Assembly: GCA_963796705.1 (NCBI GenBank)
Contig: CAWCMK010000001.1
Coordinates: 434,001 to 498,000, forward strand
DNA length: 64,000 bases
Reading direction: 5' to 3'
From: VRUE01 sp963796705
Lineage (GTDB): Bacteria > Actinomycetota > Thermoleophilia > Solirubrobacterales > 70-9
Below are positions 8,912 through 17,421 of the stretch, piece by piece. The notes beneath the pieces are model-generated. The model had not been told where the DNA came from, ran no database searches, and saw nothing but the letters and a program-made list of their open reading frames with translations. Numbering within the stretch: position 1 is the first letter of the stretch; every line of letters starts with the position of its first letter. The position numbers and the translations under genes were made by a program.

Positions 8912-9886
8912 TCAGGCGAAAGCGCCGATCTCCTCCCCGTTTGCGGCGAAGGCGCGGCGGTAGGCGGTCGGCGTCGTCTCGGTCGCGCGGCGGAAGTGCT
9001 CGCGCAGGGAGGCCGGCGTGCCGAAGCCCGAGCGCCAGGCGACCTCCTCGATCGCCAGATCGGTCTCCTCGAGCAGCCGGCGCGCCTCGAGCACGCGCCG
9101 CGAGAGCAGCCACTGCAGGGGGGTCGTCCCGGTCTCCTCGCGGAAGCGGCGGGCGAAGGTCCGCGGGCTGACCGCCGCGTGGCGAGCCATCGCGGCGACG
9201 TCCAGTGCCTGGGAGAGGCGCTCGGCCGCCCAGCGCCTGGTCGGCTCCAGGGAGCCGGGCCCCACCTGCGGGGCGGCGGGGTCCTCGATGAACTGCGCCT
9301 GGCCGCCCTCGCGGTGTGGCGCCGCCACCATGCGGCGGGCGACGCGGGCGCCGGCGGCTGCACCGAAGTCCGCGCGGACGACGTGCAGGCAGAGGTCGAT
9401 CCCCGCGCTGAGGCCGGCCGAGGTCATCACCGCGCCCTGATCGACGAAGAGCGCCGCCGGGTCGACCTCGACCCGCGGGAAGCGCGATGCCAGCTCGCCC
9501 GCCCAGCCCCAGTGGGTCGTGGCGCGGTGGCCGTCGAGCAGCCCGGCCTCGGCGAGGGCAAAGGCGCCGGTGCAGATCGAGATCACCCGGGCGCCGCGGG
9601 CGGCGGCGGCGCGCAGCGCCGCTTCGACCTCCGTGCGGAGCGGCTCAAAGATCGACGCGTATCCCGGGACGACGATCGTCTCGGCCGCCTCGAGCGCCTC
9701 GAGCCCCTGCTCGGGGGCGATCGCAAAGCCGGTCGTCGAGGCGACGGGCCGGGCTCCCGGCGAGCAGCTCGAGAAGCCATAGAGCGGCCTTCCGGCGGCG
9801 TCGCTGGCCGCCGTGAAGACCTGCGCCGGGGTCGCCAAATCGAAGGCAACGACGCCGTCCAGACAGAGGGCGAGGACCCGATGCAT
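8912..9886 (-). CDS. GlxA-like transcriptional regulator (DJ-1/PfpI + AraC HTH)
   Basis: This 324-residue regulator carries an N-terminal DJ-1/PfpI domain (about 1-180) with the nucleophile-elbow sequence ISICTGAFALAEAGLLDG (Cys105), and a C-terminal AraC-type double HTH (about 215-315) with LDVAAMARHAAVSPRTFAR, FREETGTTPLQWL and VAWRSGFGTPASLREHF. The family senses a small molecule through the first domain and usually activates a nearby operon. It diverges from a stand-alone PfpI protein at 9957 with 70 bp between the start codons, which makes that gene and the trailing PPOX gene likely targets. No effector can be inferred. Confidence 0.88.
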   Translation of the reverse strand: MHRVLALCLDGVVAFDLATPAQVFTAASDAAGRPLYGFSSCSPGARPVASTTGFAIAPEQGLEALEAAETIVVPGYASIFEPLRTEVEAALRAAAARGARVISICTGAFALAEAGLLDGHRATTHWGWAGELASRFPRVEVDPAALFVDQGAVMTSAGLSAGIDLCLHVVRADFGAAAGARVARRMVAAPHREGGQAQFIEDPAAPQVGPGSLEPTRRWAAERLSQALDVAAMARHAAVSPRTFARRFREETGTTPLQWLLSRRVLEARRLLEETDLAIEEVAWRSGFGTPASLREHFRRATETTPTAYRRAFAANGEEIGAFA

Positions 9887-9956
9887 GGCAGAAATCTAGC
9901 GAATAATGGCTTTCCTGCCACTGGTAAGACCGGGCCCGGGGCGTCACGATGGGGTC

Positions 9957-10619
9957 ATGGACATCGCTCTGCTGATCTTTGAGAAGCTGGCCGCGCAGGA
10001 CGCGGTCGGGCCCTACGAAGTGATGCGCAACGTGCCCGGCTGGGAGGTGCGCTTCCTCGCCAAGCGAAGGGGCGAGGTGCGCAGCGAAGGGGGTCTCGGA
10101 CTGCTCGCCGACGCCTCGCTGGAGGAGGTCGACAGCGCCGATATCGTCCTCGTCCCCGGCGGCCTCGGCACCCGGCCCCTGCTCGAGGACGAGGAGGTCC
10201 TCTCCTGGCTGCGGGGGATCGACGCCACGAGCAAATGGACGACCTCGGTCTGCACGGGCTCGCTGCTGCTCGGTGCCGCCGGCCTGCTGGAGGGCCGCAG
10301 GGCCACCTCGAACTGGCTGGCGCTGGAGGCGCTTCGCGCCTACGGCGCCGAGCCGCTGGTCGGGCGCTATGTCGAGGACGGCAAGCTGATCACCGCCGCC
10401 GGCGTCACCGCCGGAATCGACATGGCGATCCACCTGGTGGCCAGGGAGGCCGGCCCGGAGATCGCCCAGGCGATCCAGCTGGGGATCGAGTACGACCCCG
10501 ACCCACCCTTTGACTGCGGCTCGCCGCAGAAAGCGGCGCCGGAGATCGTCGAGCTGGTCCGCTCGGTGGCCGCCGCTGCCGAGCCGCCGCTGCCGAGCTC
10601 AGCGGGGGAGAAGGTCTAG
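9957..10619 (+). CDS. DJ-1/PfpI family protein (isonitrile-hydratase-like)
   Basis: This 220-residue protein has one DJ-1/PfpI domain. The nucleophile elbow is TTSVCTGSLLLGAAGLLEG with Cys99, followed by the ATSNW segment typical of the InhA/isonitrile hydratase branch. Glu15-region residues (AQDAVGPYEV) at the N-terminus replace the usual early glutamate with D15. ATG at 9957 gives a protein beginning MDIALLIFEK, the normal first strand; the upstream in-frame ATG at 9906 would add an unstructured stretch. It diverges from a GlxA-like regulator of the same fold and converges, with a 21-bp overlap, on the penicillin acylase gene. Confidence 0.8.
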   Translation: MDIALLIFEKLAAQDAVGPYEVMRNVPGWEVRFLAKRRGEVRSEGGLGLLADASLEEVDSADIVLVPGGLGTRPLLEDEEVLSWLRGIDATSKWTTSVCTGSLLLGAAGLLEGRRATSNWLALEALRAYGAEPLVGRYVEDGKLITAAGVTAGIDMAIHLVAREAGPEIAQAIQLGIEYDPDPPFDCGSPQKAAPEIVELVRSVAAAAEPPLPSSAGEKV

Positions 10620-12971
10620 CTCTTCCCAGGGACCCTCGCCGGCCATCGGCTGGGTGCGCCCCTCGATCCAGTCGGGCTGCAGATCATCGTAGTGGCGGCT
10701 GGCGGGGTGACCGGACTGCCCGGTGAAGGCCTGCCAGCGCGAGCGTCGGGGGTCGGCCGGGTCGGCGACCATCCGCCAGCTCGGCGCCCAGACGGCGCGG
10801 TAGGGGTCGTTGGGGTCATAGGCGATCTGGCTGACCGTCTCCTGGGCGCCTCCCGCGGCCAGGCTTCGGTTAAAAAGCCGGCGCAGCACGGGGTTTGCCT
10901 CTCCCAGGGGGTGGGGAAACTCGATCGCGTGGATCCGGCCCCAGAGCCAGCCCTCTGGGTCGGGACCGAAGCGATCGGCGAGATCGTCCAGAGCGCCGCT
11001 GAGACTCTCGAGCACGAGGACCTCCCAGGGGCGTCCGATCAGCTGCTCATCGCCCTCCTCCCAGAGCTCCATCAGCCGCGCGTGCCAGCGCCACGGTGAG
11101 GTGACGTGGGAGGTGAAGCCGTTGTCGGCGCGATCGAGCCAGCGCTCGCTGAGGTCGCGGTCGCCGATCACGCAGCGGGCGAACTCGCGCGCGAGGCGCA
11201 GCAGGAAGGCCTGGTAGATCGAGGCGGCGACGCTCTCGCGGTCGAGGCGTCCATCCCAGCTTCGCAGTCGCTCGATCGCGCTGCGCTCGCGCTGGCCGGG
11301 CGCAGCAAGACGCGAGAGCAGCCGGGCGGCCTGCAGGCCGGGAATCGAGAGGTCGTCTGACTGCATCGCCTCAAAGCTCTCGATGTCGTGCTTCTCTCGA
11401 GCGAGGATCAGCTCCTCGATGCGCTTCGCGCGGAACCCGTCAAACCACTCGCTGGTGATGTGGTGCGGGTAGTCCTCGCCGACGATGCGGTTGTTGGCGC
11501 TCACCAGGAAGCCGCTCTCGGGGTCGATGAGCTCGGGCAGCTCCTCGTAGGGGATCGTCCCCTCCCACTCGAACTCGCCGCTCCAGCCGGGCTTGGGCAG
11601 ATCGGGGCAGCCTCCCCGCCGTCGCGGCAGGCGCCCGATCAGCTTGTAGCCGATCGAGCCGTGGCGATCGGCCCAGATCAGGTTCGAGGCCGGAGCCGTG
11701 TGGCCGGCGAGCCGCTCGACGAGCTCCGCTCCCGAGCTGATCCCGTGCAGCTGGAAGATCCCCGGGAAGACGGTCGGTGCATCCATCGTCAGCCAGCGCA
11801 GGGCGAGTGGCTCGGCCTCATCGGCGCCGAGCACGGCGTTGACGATCGGCCCGTGGTGGGTCTCGCGCACCTCGAGCACCTCGGGGTGGGTGCGACCCCT
11901 GACCCCGATCTCCTCGCGGCGGATCTGCAGCGGCCGCAGCTCGCCCTCGAACTCGTAGTCCTCGCCCTCGATCCGCTCGATGAAGAGGTCCTGCACGTCT
12001 GGCATCACGTTCGTGAAGGTCCAGCAGACATCGTCGTTCTGGCCCATGTAGCAGCCCGGCATGCCGGGCAGCGAGGCGCCGCGGACGGTGCGCTCACCGA
12101 CCCGCATCGCAACCTGGTACCAGATGCCGGGCATCGTCGGGGCGAGGTGCGGGTCGCCTGCGATCAGCGGCGACCCGGTCTCCGAGCGGGCACCGCTGAT
12201 CGCCCAATTGTTGGAGCCCCCGGCCTCCTTGGCAAAGCCGATCGCGCGGCGCACGGCGTCGATCTGCTCGACCAGGCCGAGCCCGTCCCCCGACCAGGCC
12301 CGCTGGGTGACGATCGGGTTATCGGCGGGATAGGTGGGGTCGAGCCTCGCGGCCCGCTCGGGGCCGAGGGCGCGGATCATGTCGGAGCGCATCAGCTCCC
12401 GCTCCCAGTTCGTCGCAAGGCCGAAGGCGAGCAGCTTGCCGAGGGCGAGGACGTCGGCGGGCCGCCAGGGCTCAAAGCTGCGCTGGCGCAGCAGCCGCAT
12501 CTCGAAGGGCAGCGCCCTGGCGCTCGCCACCGCGGCGTTGACCCCGGCGCAGAAGCGCCCGAGCGGGCCCCCGGCGTCGGGGTCGAGGGTCGACTCCTCG
12601 GCGAGCGCCGCGCGGCGGATGCCGAGCGTCAGCATCAGGCGATCGACCGGCAGCGTCCGCGGGCCGGCGACCTCGGAGAGGCGGCCACAGACGGCACGCC
12701 GGTAGAAGTCCATCTGAAAGAGGCGATCCTGGGCGTGGCAGAAGCCCTCGGCAAACCAGACGTCCTCGGGGCCGGCCTCGATGTGGGGGACGCCCCAGCG
12801 GTCGCGGCGGATGCTCACCGGCCCCTCGAGCCCGTCCAGCTCGACCCTCCCCCGCGTCTGGGGCAGCGGCCGGCGGGCGAACCGCTGCCAGGCGGCCGCG
12901 GTCCCCGCCGCGGCGAACGCCGCGGCCGCGGCGCCGGCCAGACCGACGTTCGCTGCGCGTCCCCTACTCAT
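10599..12971 (-). CDS. Penicillin acylase family protein (Ntn hydrolase)
   Basis: This 790-residue precursor belongs to the N-terminal nucleophile hydrolases that cleave amide bonds of penicillins, acyl-homoserine lactones or other N-acylated compounds. A short Ala-rich hydrophobic N-terminus (8-28) suggests export or membrane anchoring. The autocatalytic cleavage site precedes Ser253 in EAGGSNNWAISG, which becomes the beta-chain N-terminus. Other family blocks are RDRWGVPHIEA, AQDRLFQMDFYRR, AGDPHLAPTMPGIWY and PASNLIWADRHGSIGYKLIGR. ATG at 12971 overlaps the stop of the upstream MBL gene, so the pair is translationally coupled. Substrate specificity cannot be predicted from this reading. 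Confidence 0.88.
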   Translation of the reverse strand: MSRGRAANVGLAGAAAAAFAAAGTAAAWQRFARRPLPQTRGRVELDGLEGPVSIRRDRWGVPHIEAGPEDVWFAEGFCHAQDRLFQMDFYRRAVCGRLSEVAGPRTLPVDRLMLTLGIRRAALAEESTLDPDAGGPLGRFCAGVNAAVASARALPFEMRLLRQRSFEPWRPADVLALGKLLAFGLATNWERELMRSDMIRALGPERAARLDPTYPADNPIVTQRAWSGDGLGLVEQIDAVRRAIGFAKEAGGSNNWAISGARSETGSPLIAGDPHLAPTMPGIWYQVAMRVGERTVRGASLPGMPGCYMGQNDDVCWTFTNVMPDVQDLFIERIEGEDYEFEGELRPLQIRREEIGVRGRTHPEVLEVRETHHGPIVNAVLGADEAEPLALRWLTMDAPTVFPGIFQLHGISSGAELVERLAGHTAPASNLIWADRHGSIGYKLIGRLPRRRGGCPDLPKPGWSGEFEWEGTIPYEELPELIDPESGFLVSANNRIVGEDYPHHITSEWFDGFRAKRIEELILAREKHDIESFEAMQSDDLSIPGLQAARLLSRLAAPGQRERSAIERLRSWDGRLDRESVAASIYQAFLLRLAREFARCVIGDRDLSERWLDRADNGFTSHVTSPWRWHARLMELWEEGDEQLIGRPWEVLVLESLSGALDDLADRFGPDPEGWLWGRIHAIEFPHPLGEANPVLRRLFNRSLAAGGAQETVSQIAYDPNDPYRAVWAPSWRMVADPADPRRSRWQAFTGQSGHPASRHYDDLQPDWIEGRTQPMAGEGPWEELDLLPR

Positions 12972-13746
12972 CAAGGGTGATGTTCTCAGGAAGCCGCCCC
13001 TCGGCCGCGAGCTTCTGCAGATGGGCCTCCATCACGATCGCGGCCGCCGGGCGCATCTCCTGGGGAACGTCCGACCAAACCTCGGCGAGCAACGCGGCCC
13101 TCGAGCGCTCGCCACGATCGAGGGCGCCCAGCAGCCCCGCCTCGCGCATCTCGCGGTGCTCGAGGTATTCGGCGAGCTTTGCAGCCGGGCGCACTATCCA
13201 GGGGCCGTGACCCGGGCAGAGCAGCTCCAGCGGCTCGGCCTGCAGGAGGTGCAGGGATTTCATGTAGGCGGCCAGCGAGCCGCCATCGGGCGGCACGAAG
13301 GTCGAGCCCTCGCCGAGCACCAGATCACCGCAAAAGCAGACGCGATCGGCGCTCAGAAAACAGACGTGGTCGGCGGCGTGACCGGGGGTCGCGAGGGCCC
13401 GCAGCCCGGCGTGCTGCTCGCCGTCCCGCGGCAGGATGACCTGCGGACCGACCCCCGGCTCGCGGCCGTCAGCTCCCTCGGCAATCGCCCGCGTGAGCGG
13501 CTCGGCCCCGGAGCCGTGGTCGCCATGGCTGTGGGTGAGAAGCACGACCCCGATGCCACCCCGCTCGGCCGCCGCGGCGAGAATCGCCTCGCGATGCGCG
13601 AGATCGTCGGGTCCGGGGTCGATCACCGCGCAGGGTCCCGAGCCGTAGAGGTAGGTGTTGGTGCCGGCCTGGGTCATCGGTCCAGGGTTGGGAGCGAGGA
13701 GGCGGAGGATCTCGGGGTGCCCCGGTGCCTTCTCGGCGGCCCTCAC
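12964..13746 (-). CDS. MBL-fold metallo-hydrolase (LACTB2/glyoxalase II-like)
   Basis: This 260-residue cytoplasmic protein has the metallo-beta-lactamase fold. The zinc-binding motif is THSHGDHGSG (H72, H74, D76, H77), followed by ATPGHAADHVCF and FCGDLVLGEGS with further metal ligands and CPGHGPW near residue 180. A C-terminal winged-helix-like tail from about residue 200 matches LACTB2-type ribonuclease or hydrolase proteins. It starts with GTG at 13746. It is followed, with a small overlap, by the penicillin acylase gene, so both may process the same compound class, but this is inference. A strong intergenic hairpin lies 42 bp upstream. Confidence 0.8.
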   Translation of the reverse strand: MRAAEKAPGHPEILRLLAPNPGPMTQAGTNTYLYGSGPCAVIDPGPDDLAHREAILAAAAERGGIGVVLLTHSHGDHGSGAEPLTRAIAEGADGREPGVGPQVILPRDGEQHAGLRALATPGHAADHVCFLSADRVCFCGDLVLGEGSTFVPPDGGSLAAYMKSLHLLQAEPLELLCPGHGPWIVRPAAKLAEYLEHREMREAGLLGALDRGERSRAALLAEVWSDVPQEMRPAAAIVMEAHLQKLAAEGRLPENITLDE

Positions 13747-13787
13747 CGCGAGCCCGCCCCGGCGCTTCGCCGCCCCGCCCGGCGAGC

Positions 13788-13823
13788 GTCGATCCCTGCA
13801 CCTGCAGGTGCTGATGGATCGAC
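13788..13823. repeat. Nested palindrome between pafBC and the MBL gene
   Basis: GTCGATCC (13788-13795) pairs with GGATCGAC (13816-13823), and inside lies the perfect 14-bp palindrome GCACCTGCAGGTGC (13798-13811), separated by CT and TGAT. The whole can fold as one long hairpin. It sits 22 bp from the end of pafBC and 42 bp upstream of the MBL start. It may be a terminator for pafBC or an operator for the MBL-acylase operon; no U-tract follows. Confidence 0.5.
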
Positions 13824-13845
13824 GGACCTCAACGCAGATGACCCC

Positions 13846-15930
13846 TCAGCCCGAAATCTCCCTGGCGATCGCGGCCCGCGCGTCCTCGGGCTCGAGCACG
13901 ACCAGATCGCCGGCTCCCCGGAGGATCTCCCGCACCAGCCAGGAGGTTCCGGCGTAGGGGAGCTCGACGACGACGGCGCCGTCGGCCAGCTCCTCGACGA
14001 CCGTGCGCTCCTCCCGCAGCCAGCGGGCCCGCTCGGGCGAGACCCAGACGCGAGCGACGCTCGCGGTCGGCACCTCGCCGTGTGTCATCCAACCCTCGAC
14101 CCCGGCGATCTCCTCGACCTCGGGGCGCGGCTCGAAGGCCTTCTGGGAGAGCGTCGCCTCCTTGATCCGATCGAGCTTGAAGTGACGGATTCCCTCTTTG
14201 CTCAGGTCATAGCACTCCACATACCAGCCCTCGCGCCCGTTCTCGAGGCGGTAGGGCTCGACCGCACGCTTTGTGAACTGGTCCTCGTTCTCCTTGTAGT
14301 ACTGGAGCTCGAGGACCCGGTGTCCGGCGATCGCCTCGTTGACGCGTTTGGCCACCTCGCTGTCGCCGCCGCCCACCCCTGCGATCTCAAGGCCCTCCTC
14401 GGAGGGGTCGTGGCCGAGCGCGGCGACGATCTTGCCTCGGGCGCTCTGCAGACCCCCCTGCGGCAGGTGGTCGCCGAACAGGTCGATCGCCGCGATCAGC
14501 GCCTTCGCCTCGAGAGGCAGGAGACGGGCGGGGCGGGCGAAGTTGTCGCCGTAGGGCTCGGAGTCGACCTCGACCTCGCCGCCCTGGATTTCGGCGTAGA
14601 GCACGTAGGTGCCGCCGCCGAAATTGACGACGTTGAGCAGCTCGATGTCTTCCTGCAGCTCCTCGGAGGTCAGCTCGAGACGCTCGCAGAGGTCGGTCAC
14701 CCGCAGCCGCTCGTCGCTCTTGGCGGACTCGATCAGAAGGCCGGCCAGGGTGACGAGGCGGGCGAAGCGCTCCGGGCGGATCGCCGCCTCGCCGCGGCCG
14801 TTGGCGCGGCCCCGACGGGGCTGCCCCTCGCGCAGCGGCCGCTCGACGATCTCGGCCGGCTCAAAGCCGTTCTGGTGGCGGTCCTGCAGCAGGCCGAGGC
14901 GACTTTCAGCTTCCTCGCGCAGCTCCGGCGGTCCCAGCACGCGCGCGTTCTGGCGCCAGCGCAGGACCCAGGAGATCAGCTCCCGGGGCGAGGCATAGTC
15001 GGTCTCAAAGATGGACCCCTTGCCCGGAGCGCCATCGGCCTTGACCGCTGGGCGCAGCGTCCCGTAGGTGCCGAAGTCGCGCTCGATCAACCAGGAGATC
15101 CTGTCGCGGACGAAGACCTTGGCGGTGCCGCGGATCTCGCCCAGCTGCCAGTCGGCGCGCTGGCCGTAGTCGCGGCGGTCGAAGTCCTCGGGCGGTGAGA
15201 AATCGTGCTCGGCCTTGGAGGCGTAGCCGACCTTGCCCTGAATCCGCGAGAGGCGGAAGACGCGCACCGCGTCGCGCTCGTGCGAGTGGCCGATCAGGTA
15301 GAACTGGCCGCCGCGGAAGACGAGGTGGTATGGGTCGACCGTGCGCTCCTCGGTCTCGTCGCGCTCCATCGTGTAGTAGGTGAACTCGATCGTCTTGCGG
15401 CGTGAGATTGCCGTCTCGATCTTGGAGAGTCGCTGGGAGAGGTCGCGGCCGCCGGCGGAGGCGGTCATCGCCATCTCCACCGGCGCCCGCTCGCCCTCGC
15501 TGAGCGGGTTGGGGTGGCCCCAGGCGACCTGCTGGAGCGCCAGCCGCAGCGGCTCGGCGTAGGCAAAGCCGCCGTCGGTGAGCAGCGAGAGCGCGGTGCT
15601 CAGGGCCGCCAGCTCATCGTCGGTGAACTCGATCGCATCCAGATAGAAGTTCTCCGGCGGCAACGAGTAGAGCTCCGCCTCGAAGAATCCCTCGCCGGGC
15701 TTCTCGACCCCGAGCTGGATCCCGAGGCTCTCGAGCTCTGCGCGGTCGGCGTAGAAGCGCCGCGCGAAGGCGTCGTCGTTCATGTCGCTGTAGCCCTCAA
15801 CCTCGCGCTTGATCTCCAGGGCGGAGACCGGCCTGCCCTGGGCCATCAGAAACGAGATCAGGGAGAGCTGGCGGATCAGCTTCTCCGTGTCCTTCGCCAC
15901 GCTCGCAGGATAGTGTGCCGCCGAGGCCAT
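13846..15930 (-). CDS. pafBC: Fused PafB-PafC WYL-domain transcriptional activator
   Basis: This 694-residue protein contains two tandem copies of the HTH-WYL-WCX architecture. The first (about 1-300) begins VAKDTEKLIRQLSLISFLMAQGRPVSALEI with a WYL segment around IEFTYYTMERDETEERTVDPYHLVFRGGQFYLIG. The second (about 375-690) begins ERFARLVTLAGLLIESAKSDERLRVTDLCERL with ELQYYKENEDQFTKRAVEPYRLENGREGWYV. In most actinobacteria PafB and PafC are two adjacent genes forming a heterodimer that activates the RecA-independent DNA-damage regulon; natural fusions are known in some. ATG at 15930 has an AGGA box 5 nt upstream. GTG at 15900 is an alternative. No proteasome genes are seen beside it. Confidence 0.88.
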   Translation of the reverse strand: MASAAHYPASVAKDTEKLIRQLSLISFLMAQGRPVSALEIKREVEGYSDMNDDAFARRFYADRAELESLGIQLGVEKPGEGFFEAELYSLPPENFYLDAIEFTDDELAALSTALSLLTDGGFAYAEPLRLALQQVAWGHPNPLSEGERAPVEMAMTASAGGRDLSQRLSKIETAISRRKTIEFTYYTMERDETEERTVDPYHLVFRGGQFYLIGHSHERDAVRVFRLSRIQGKVGYASKAEHDFSPPEDFDRRDYGQRADWQLGEIRGTAKVFVRDRISWLIERDFGTYGTLRPAVKADGAPGKGSIFETDYASPRELISWVLRWRQNARVLGPPELREEAESRLGLLQDRHQNGFEPAEIVERPLREGQPRRGRANGRGEAAIRPERFARLVTLAGLLIESAKSDERLRVTDLCERLELTSEELQEDIELLNVVNFGGGTYVLYAEIQGGEVEVDSEPYGDNFARPARLLPLEAKALIAAIDLFGDHLPQGGLQSARGKIVAALGHDPSEEGLEIAGVGGGDSEVAKRVNEAIAGHRVLELQYYKENEDQFTKRAVEPYRLENGREGWYVECYDLSKEGIRHFKLDRIKEATLSQKAFEPRPEVEEIAGVEGWMTHGEVPTASVARVWVSPERARWLREERTVVEELADGAVVVELPYAGTSWLVREILRGAGDLVVLEPEDARAAIAREISG

Positions 15931-16303
15931 GGATTTCCTGCGTGACCTATTTGGGAATTTCACGGTGGCGATCATCAGGCTGGCCGTCACCGTCGGGATC
16001 CTGGCCGCCGTCTACCTGTTCATCGTCAAGCCGGTCCTGCACACGACCGAAAACGTCAGCAACACGGTCAACCACTCGATCGAGAGCGCCGACCGGAGCG
16101 TTGAGAACACCCTCGGGCCAGGCTCGGAGACCGCTCGGGCGCTGCGTCGAGCCGATCGCCAGGTCCGGGTCCAGATCAGCCGCTCCTTCCACGAGGCCAA
16201 GAGGGTCGCCGGCGGCAGGCCGATGAGGATGCTGCACTGCATCCAGACGGCTGGTGGAAACGTCGAGAGGATGCAGAAATGCGCGACCCGCTTCGCACCC
16301 TGA
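15929..16303 (+). CDS. Small single-pass membrane protein, unknown function
   Basis: This 124-residue protein has one predicted transmembrane helix (about 12-34, FTVAIIRLAVTVGILAAVYLFIV) and a C-terminal hydrophilic, partly charged helix. The family is not recognised. The ATG at 15929 shares the sequence CATG with the divergent pafBC start, so the two start codons overlap; a GTG at 15965 is an in-frame alternative but would cut into the membrane helix. The cysteine pair near the C-terminus (LHCIQ, QKCATR) may be reducible. It converges on the OB/HD gene with a strong hairpin between them. Confidence that it is translated comes from the coherent membrane topology rather than from homology. Confidence 0.6.
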   Translation: MDFLRDLFGNFTVAIIRLAVTVGILAAVYLFIVKPVLHTTENVSNTVNHSIESADRSVENTLGPGSETARALRRADRQVRVQISRSFHEAKRVAGGRPMRMLHCIQTAGGNVERMQKCATRFAP

Positions 16304-16363
16304 CGGATTCGAGCGCGGGGCGCGCGGAGCCATCGGCTGAGCTGGCCGATCGGCGCCGCGGAA

Positions 16364-16399
16364 GCGCCGCCTGAGACCCAGCGGCTGCTCAGGCGGCGC
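16364..16399. terminator. 12-bp perfect inverted repeat between convergent genes
   Basis: GCGCCGCCTGAG (16364-16375) and CTCAGGCGGCGC (16388-16399) form a perfect 12-bp GC-rich stem with a 12-nt loop. The right arm includes the stop codon of the leftward OB/HD gene. Its place between two convergent genes fits a bidirectional terminator, although no clear U-tract follows on either strand. Confidence 0.55.
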
Positions 16400-17384
16400 G
16401 GGCGCCGAAATATGCCGCACCCGAAAGAGCGCGGTCAAAGCTCGACCAGGCCTCGCCGGCGGGAAGCTCGCGCTCGAGGCGATCGAAGCTGCCGAGGCGG
16501 CCGCCGAGGTTGTCGATCATGTGAACGAGGACCGCCTCTCGCGTGCAGGGAACGACCGGCGAGCCATGCTCGAGCGAGCCGTGGTGGCTGAGGATGATGT
16601 GCAGAACGGCCTGGGCGAGCGCCGAATCGAAGCCCGCGATGTCCTCGATGCGCCGCCGCACGAGGTAGTAGCCGAGCGGGATCTCCCCCTGCAGGCGGCC
16701 GGCGTCGGTCAGGTCGATCGCCAACGGGTCCTCGTTGTAGGCGGCCGTCTTGCCGATGTCATGCAGCAGCGCGCCGCTGACGGCGATGTCGCGATCGATG
16801 CCGGGGAAGAAGGCGGCGGCCGCGGAGACCGCCTGGGAGACCGAGACCGTGTGCTCGAGCAGGCCATGCCGGTAGGCCTGGTGATAGATCTTTGCCGCCG
16901 GAGCGTCGCGGAAGCGCTCCCAGGTCGAGGATCCCTCGCCGAAGAAGGACTCCAGTAGCTCCCGGAGCTGCGGGTGCTGAACGGTTGCGAGCAGCTCGCG
17001 CAGGTCTCCTTCGAGGCGCTCGATCGCAACGGGCGCGCCGGCTGCCAACTCCCCGGCCTCGTACTCCTCAGAGGTGGCCTCGCGCAGAGCCGCGAGCTTG
17101 ATCTTCGCCCCCCAGCGCTCGCTGACCTCGAAGCGGCCGCAGACAAAGACGGCGCTGCCGGGGGCGGCGAGCCGGTGCAGTGCCTCCGCCTCCTCCCAGG
17201 CAACCGCCTCGACGGCGCCGCTGGAGTCGCCGAGCGTCAGCCTCAGCCAGGCCTCACCGTTGCGCTTGCGGCGCAGTTCGCGCTCGCGCACGGCGTAGGC
17301 ACCCTCGACCCGCTGTCCGTCCTCAAGCTCCCCCAGCTCGGTGCGCGGCGGCTCCAGGGCCTCGATCTGGGTCTGGTCGTTCAT
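16389..17384 (-). CDS. OB-fold plus HD-domain protein (YhaM-like 3'-5' exoribonuclease)
   Basis: This 331-residue protein joins an N-terminal OB-fold nucleic-acid-binding domain (about 20-105) to an HD phosphohydrolase domain (about 165-300). Metal ligands visible are H174/H178 (HGLLEH), H208-D209 (LLHDIGKTA) and HHGSLEHGS, the same layout as YhaM/CBF1-type 3'-5' exoribonucleases. It would degrade short RNA or single-stranded DNA in the cytoplasm. ATG at 17384 gives the family start; upstream codons would run into the crcB gene. Length is close to that of YhaM (about 315). It stands between a small membrane protein and the crcB pair, with no clear functional link. Confidence 0.75.
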   Translation of the reverse strand: MNDQTQIEALEPPRTELGELEDGQRVEGAYAVRERELRRKRNGEAWLRLTLGDSSGAVEAVAWEEAEALHRLAAPGSAVFVCGRFEVSERWGAKIKLAALREATSEEYEAGELAAGAPVAIERLEGDLRELLATVQHPQLRELLESFFGEGSSTWERFRDAPAAKIYHQAYRHGLLEHTVSVSQAVSAAAAFFPGIDRDIAVSGALLHDIGKTAAYNEDPLAIDLTDAGRLQGEIPLGYYLVRRRIEDIAGFDSALAQAVLHIILSHHGSLEHGSPVVPCTREAVLVHMIDNLGGRLGSFDRLERELPAGEAWSSFDRALSGAAYFGARAA

Positions 17385-17421
17385 CCTGCAAATCAAGGTA
17401 GAGGCAGCTGCGGACGGCGCC

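Noticed and set aside
11388..15198. Long plus-strand open frames opposite the penicillin acylase, MBL and pafBC genes
   Set aside because: Composition is of low-complexity shadow type (Asp/Gly/Leu/Arg-rich) and the minus-strand genes have clear catalytic motifs.
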